Under the pieces are notes generated by a model, which was given only the letters and a program-made list of their open reading frames with translations, was not told the origin of the DNA and searched no databases. Both the position numbers and the translations under genes were made by a program. Below are positions 7,144 to 8,681 of a stretch of 8,681 bases of DNA, one piece after another. How positions within the stretch are numbered: position 1 is the stretch's first letter; every line of letters begins with the position of its first letter. Source of the stretch: Helicobacteraceae bacterium (GTDB taxonomy: Bacteria > Campylobacterota > Campylobacteria > Campylobacterales > Sulfurimonadaceae); NCBI GenBank assembly GCA_015488855.1, contig WFMY01000109.1, positions 1 through 8,681 of the forward strand, read 5' to 3'.

Positions 7144-7161
7144 CCCTTATTTATTATTATA
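7144..7161 (-). promoter_or_regulatory. Ribosome binding site and -10-like element of the interrupted ATPase gene
   Basis: On the minus strand TATAAT (7156-7161) lies 18 nt before the interrupted gene's ATG, and AAGGG (7144-7148) precedes it by 6 nt, the same spacing as the intact paralog's GAGGG. The -10 is so close to the start that the leader would be only about 10 nt, so the promoter could be elsewhere. The ribosome binding site decides the start choice at 7137. Confidence 0.5.
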
Positions 7162-7306
7162 GTTAAATTAGACTTAGAATACCAATTATTAGTATGAAAA
7201 CTATACTTATAACTATAAATAATCACCTATCATAAATTGGCGTATTTGTATGCAGAACCTTTACCTTTTGGTATGGTAACTTAAATCAATATTATTTTTC
7301 AACCTA

Positions 7307-8497
7307 TTAATACAAGAACCCAAACAACCAAAGTGGAATCTTATTTTCAAATCCTATCTCTATATTATCAGCAACAACATAGCCATCATCATTGTTTAGT
7401 AATTGTTTATCTGTTTTAGAAGCACCACCAACTTCAAATACAAACTTATCATCTATAATAAAATCTCCCTTATCAAAAAAATGCACTTGATGTTTTAAAC
7501 CAACTTGTGACACAAAGTAGCTCTCTCTTATCGAACCAATATTAGCATCTCCACAAAGGATTTGAAAAAGGTTTGGATTATCTAATAAAAGCTTATCTGG
7601 TTTATTTACTGCTCTCATACCAACACCAGCTCTTACAATATGTAAAAGACTGCCAGAGTCCATCCTTTCTAAATATTTTGCTAATGTTGACCATGATGCT
7701 CCCACAGCAGAACTTAATTTTGATATATTTATCTCATAAGGGTTTGTGGTGCAGAGCATATAAAGAATTTTTTTTAATTTATCAATTTTGGATGGTTCTA
7801 TATTATATATAGTACTTAAATCAGAATCTATAGTCAGAGTGATTACTTCTAAAAGTTTTTGATTATAGTCAATTAAGGACTCTTGAAAAAATGGATAGCA
7901 TCCATACTCCACATAATTATTAAATTGTTCTAATGGTCTAACTCTATTCATAATAGATGCAGCAATCTCATAATGATTTTCACATATCTCTTTTAATGTA
8001 TATGATTCAAATTTTTCACCAGTTTGCATCTCTATAAATTCTCTTAAGGAGAGTACACCAAGCTTATGAATAACAGCGCGTCTTGACAAATCTGCACTTG
8101 AATACTCGATTTGTAGTGCAGAGGAACCAGAAAAGATTACTTGTAAATCAAACACATCATATATCGCTTTTAACTCTTTTGAAAAATCTTTATGTTTATG
8201 TATCTCATCAATCAAAAAAAGTTCTCCTCCTCTTGCATAAAAACTATCTGCTATCTCATAAATACTTTCTCCACTAAGCGCTGGATGATCACAACTGATA
8301 TAAAGAATTTTAGATAGTTGGATTTTTGACTCTGAAGCGTGTTGAAAAAGGATTGTACTTTTACCTGAACCTCTTGGTCCTTTAATACCTATGAGCTTTG
8401 AATTAAAGTCTATTTTATTAAAAAGCCATCTTTTATATGTAGGTCTTTTTTTAGTTAAAATTTGTGTTGATATTTTTTGTAAAAGTTCTAAATTCAT
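7307..8497 (-). CDS. AAA ATPase with C-terminal DUF4143 domain (intact paralog)
   Basis: A 396-aa cytoplasmic P-loop ATPase of unknown cellular role. The N-terminal ATPase domain has Walker A GPRGSGKST (40-48), Walker B ELFLIDE (92-98), the VIFSGSSALQ sensor segment (120-129), and ADLSRRAV followed by LSLREFIEM (149-157). The middle is helical (165-255), with a winged-helix-like stretch (about 255-285, SSAVGASWSTLAKYLERM). The DUF4143 end has a restriction-endonuclease-like core, KGDFIIDDKFVFEVGG (343-358; D345, E355), and terminates KIPLWLFGFLY. The ATG at 8497 has GAGGG 6 nt upstream and a TATAAT about 34 nt upstream. The interrupted paralog lies 169 bp downstream in the same orientation with its own ribosome binding site. 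Both are of equal length and share several near-identical motifs, indicating an old tandem duplication. Substrate or partner cannot be told from sequence. Confidence 0.88.
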   Translation of the reverse strand: MNLELLQKISTQILTKKRPTYKRWLFNKIDFNSKLIGIKGPRGSGKSTILFQHASESKIQLSKILYISCDHPALSGESIYEIADSFYARGGELFLIDEIHKHKDFSKELKAIYDVFDLQVIFSGSSALQIEYSSADLSRRAVIHKLGVLSLREFIEMQTGEKFESYTLKEICENHYEIAASIMNRVRPLEQFNNYVEYGCYPFFQESLIDYNQKLLEVITLTIDSDLSTIYNIEPSKIDKLKKILYMLCTTNPYEINISKLSSAVGASWSTLAKYLERMDSGSLLHIVRAGVGMRAVNKPDKLLLDNPNLFQILCGDANIGSIRESYFVSQVGLKHQVHFFDKGDFIIDDKFVFEVGGASKTDKQLLNNDDGYVVADNIEIGFENKIPLWLFGFLY

Positions 8498-8530
8498 CTC
8501 TAACCCTCTTGTTATAAAGTCTATTTGGTA

Positions 8531-8536
8531 ATTATA
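8531..8536 (-). promoter_or_regulatory. -10 element of the intact ATPase/DUF4143 gene
   Basis: A perfect TATAAT on the minus strand, 33 nt from the start codon at 8497. No good -35 is present; that position is occupied by the palindrome at 8543-8568, which could be an activator or repressor site. Confidence 0.55.
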
Positions 8537-8542
8537 CTTAGT

Positions 8543-8568
8543 TTGTTATTAAATGCATTTAATAGCAA
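8543..8568. repeat. 26-bp near-perfect palindrome, candidate operator
   Basis: The inner 18 bp (8547-8564), centred on ATGCAT, are a perfect palindrome. After one mismatched pair, three more pairs (TTG with CAA) extend it to 26 bp. It lies directly upstream of the TATAAT of the ATPase gene and inside the divergent intergenic region, as expected for the binding site of a dimeric regulator. Confidence 0.6.
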
Positions 8569-8609
8569 CTCTTATATAAGCACTAAAAAGTATTAAACTT
8601 TTCTAAAAA

Positions 8610-8622
8610 TGTACGATTGTAC
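8610..8622 (+). repeat. TGTAC-N3-TGTAC direct repeat, possible operator
   Basis: Two TGTAC units separated by 3 bp lie 9 bp upstream of the TATAAT at 8632, in the position of a -35 region. They may be a regulatory site for the plus-strand gene; short enough to be chance. Confidence 0.3.
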
Positions 8623-8631
8623 TTATAGGCA

Positions 8632-8659
8632 TATAATTTGCTTATTTATCTCAAGGAGG
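8632..8659 (+). promoter_or_regulatory. -10 element and strong ribosome binding site of the gene starting at 8665
   Basis: A perfect TATAAT (8632-8637) is followed by AAGGAGG (8653-8659), which ends 5 nt before the ATG. This is the strongest Shine-Dalgarno sequence in the window and suggests a well-expressed gene with a leader of about 20 nt. Confidence 0.65.
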
Positions 8660-8664
8660 AGATT

Positions 8665-8681
8665 ATGAACAATTTAGAAAA
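8665..8681 (+). CDS. Start of an unidentified gene, cut by the window edge
   Basis: Only ATG and the next few codons (M-N-N-L-E) are present. The call rests on the strong ribosome binding site and TATAAT upstream. It is divergent from the ATPase/DUF4143 gene. The product cannot be identified from five residues. Confidence 0.6.

Noticed and set aside
7138..7306. Small gene or RNA between the two ATPase copies
   Set aside because: Only a 13-codon frame at 7194 and short inverted repeats (TACC-TTTT-GGTA at 7262-7273) are present. There is no T-tract or conserved RNA structure that I can recognise.
1..8681. CRISPR array, tRNA or rRNA genes
   Set aside because: No regularly spaced long repeats, cloverleaf-like sequence or rRNA-like segment was seen on either strand.

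Overview
The window is AT-rich and reads like a chromosome segment from a marine or sediment Campylobacterota (Sulfurimonas/Sulfurovum type). This assignment rests only on low GC, gene content, compact gene packing and the style of the proteins; no rRNA or other marker gene is present.

Layout. (1) Positions 1-1657 are a complete single-gene IS66-family insertion sequence of the ISBst12 type (tnpC only, no tnpA/tnpB). Its first base is the first base of the window. (2) Positions 1746-3848 (minus) encode a full-length ferrous-iron transporter FeoB that converges on the IS. A strong Fur-box-like operator lies just upstream of its start. (3) Divergent from feoB, positions 3997-5930 (plus) form a tight three-gene operon: a short CDP-alcohol phosphatidyltransferase (PssA-like), a GTG-started OmpR/PhoB-type response regulator, and a GTG-started YdjM-family membrane-bound putative metal-dependent hydrolase. 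Gaps are 9 and 2 nt, and no histidine kinase is visible. A short GC-centred hairpin ends the operon. (4) Positions 5947-8497 (minus) hold two tandem paralogous AAA ATPase/DUF4143 genes. The distal one (7307-8497) is intact. The proximal one (5947-7137) spans exactly the same 1191 nt and has a good ribosome binding site and ATG, but carries a TAA at codon 4 inside a 14-bp palindrome that stops translation in all six frames. Downstream of that stop the frame is open to the end and still encodes Walker A and Walker B. (5) A 167-bp divergent promoter region with a 26-bp near-perfect palindrome leads to the first codons of a plus-strand gene that runs off the window.

Working together: FeoB imports Fe2+ under probable Fur control. 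The pssA-like/regulator/YdjM operon plausibly joins membrane-lipid metabolism to a signal-responsive regulator. The ATPase/DUF4143 pair is accessory DNA of unknown role. The most unusual feature is the paralog blocked by an early six-frame stop while the rest of its coding frame stays clean.
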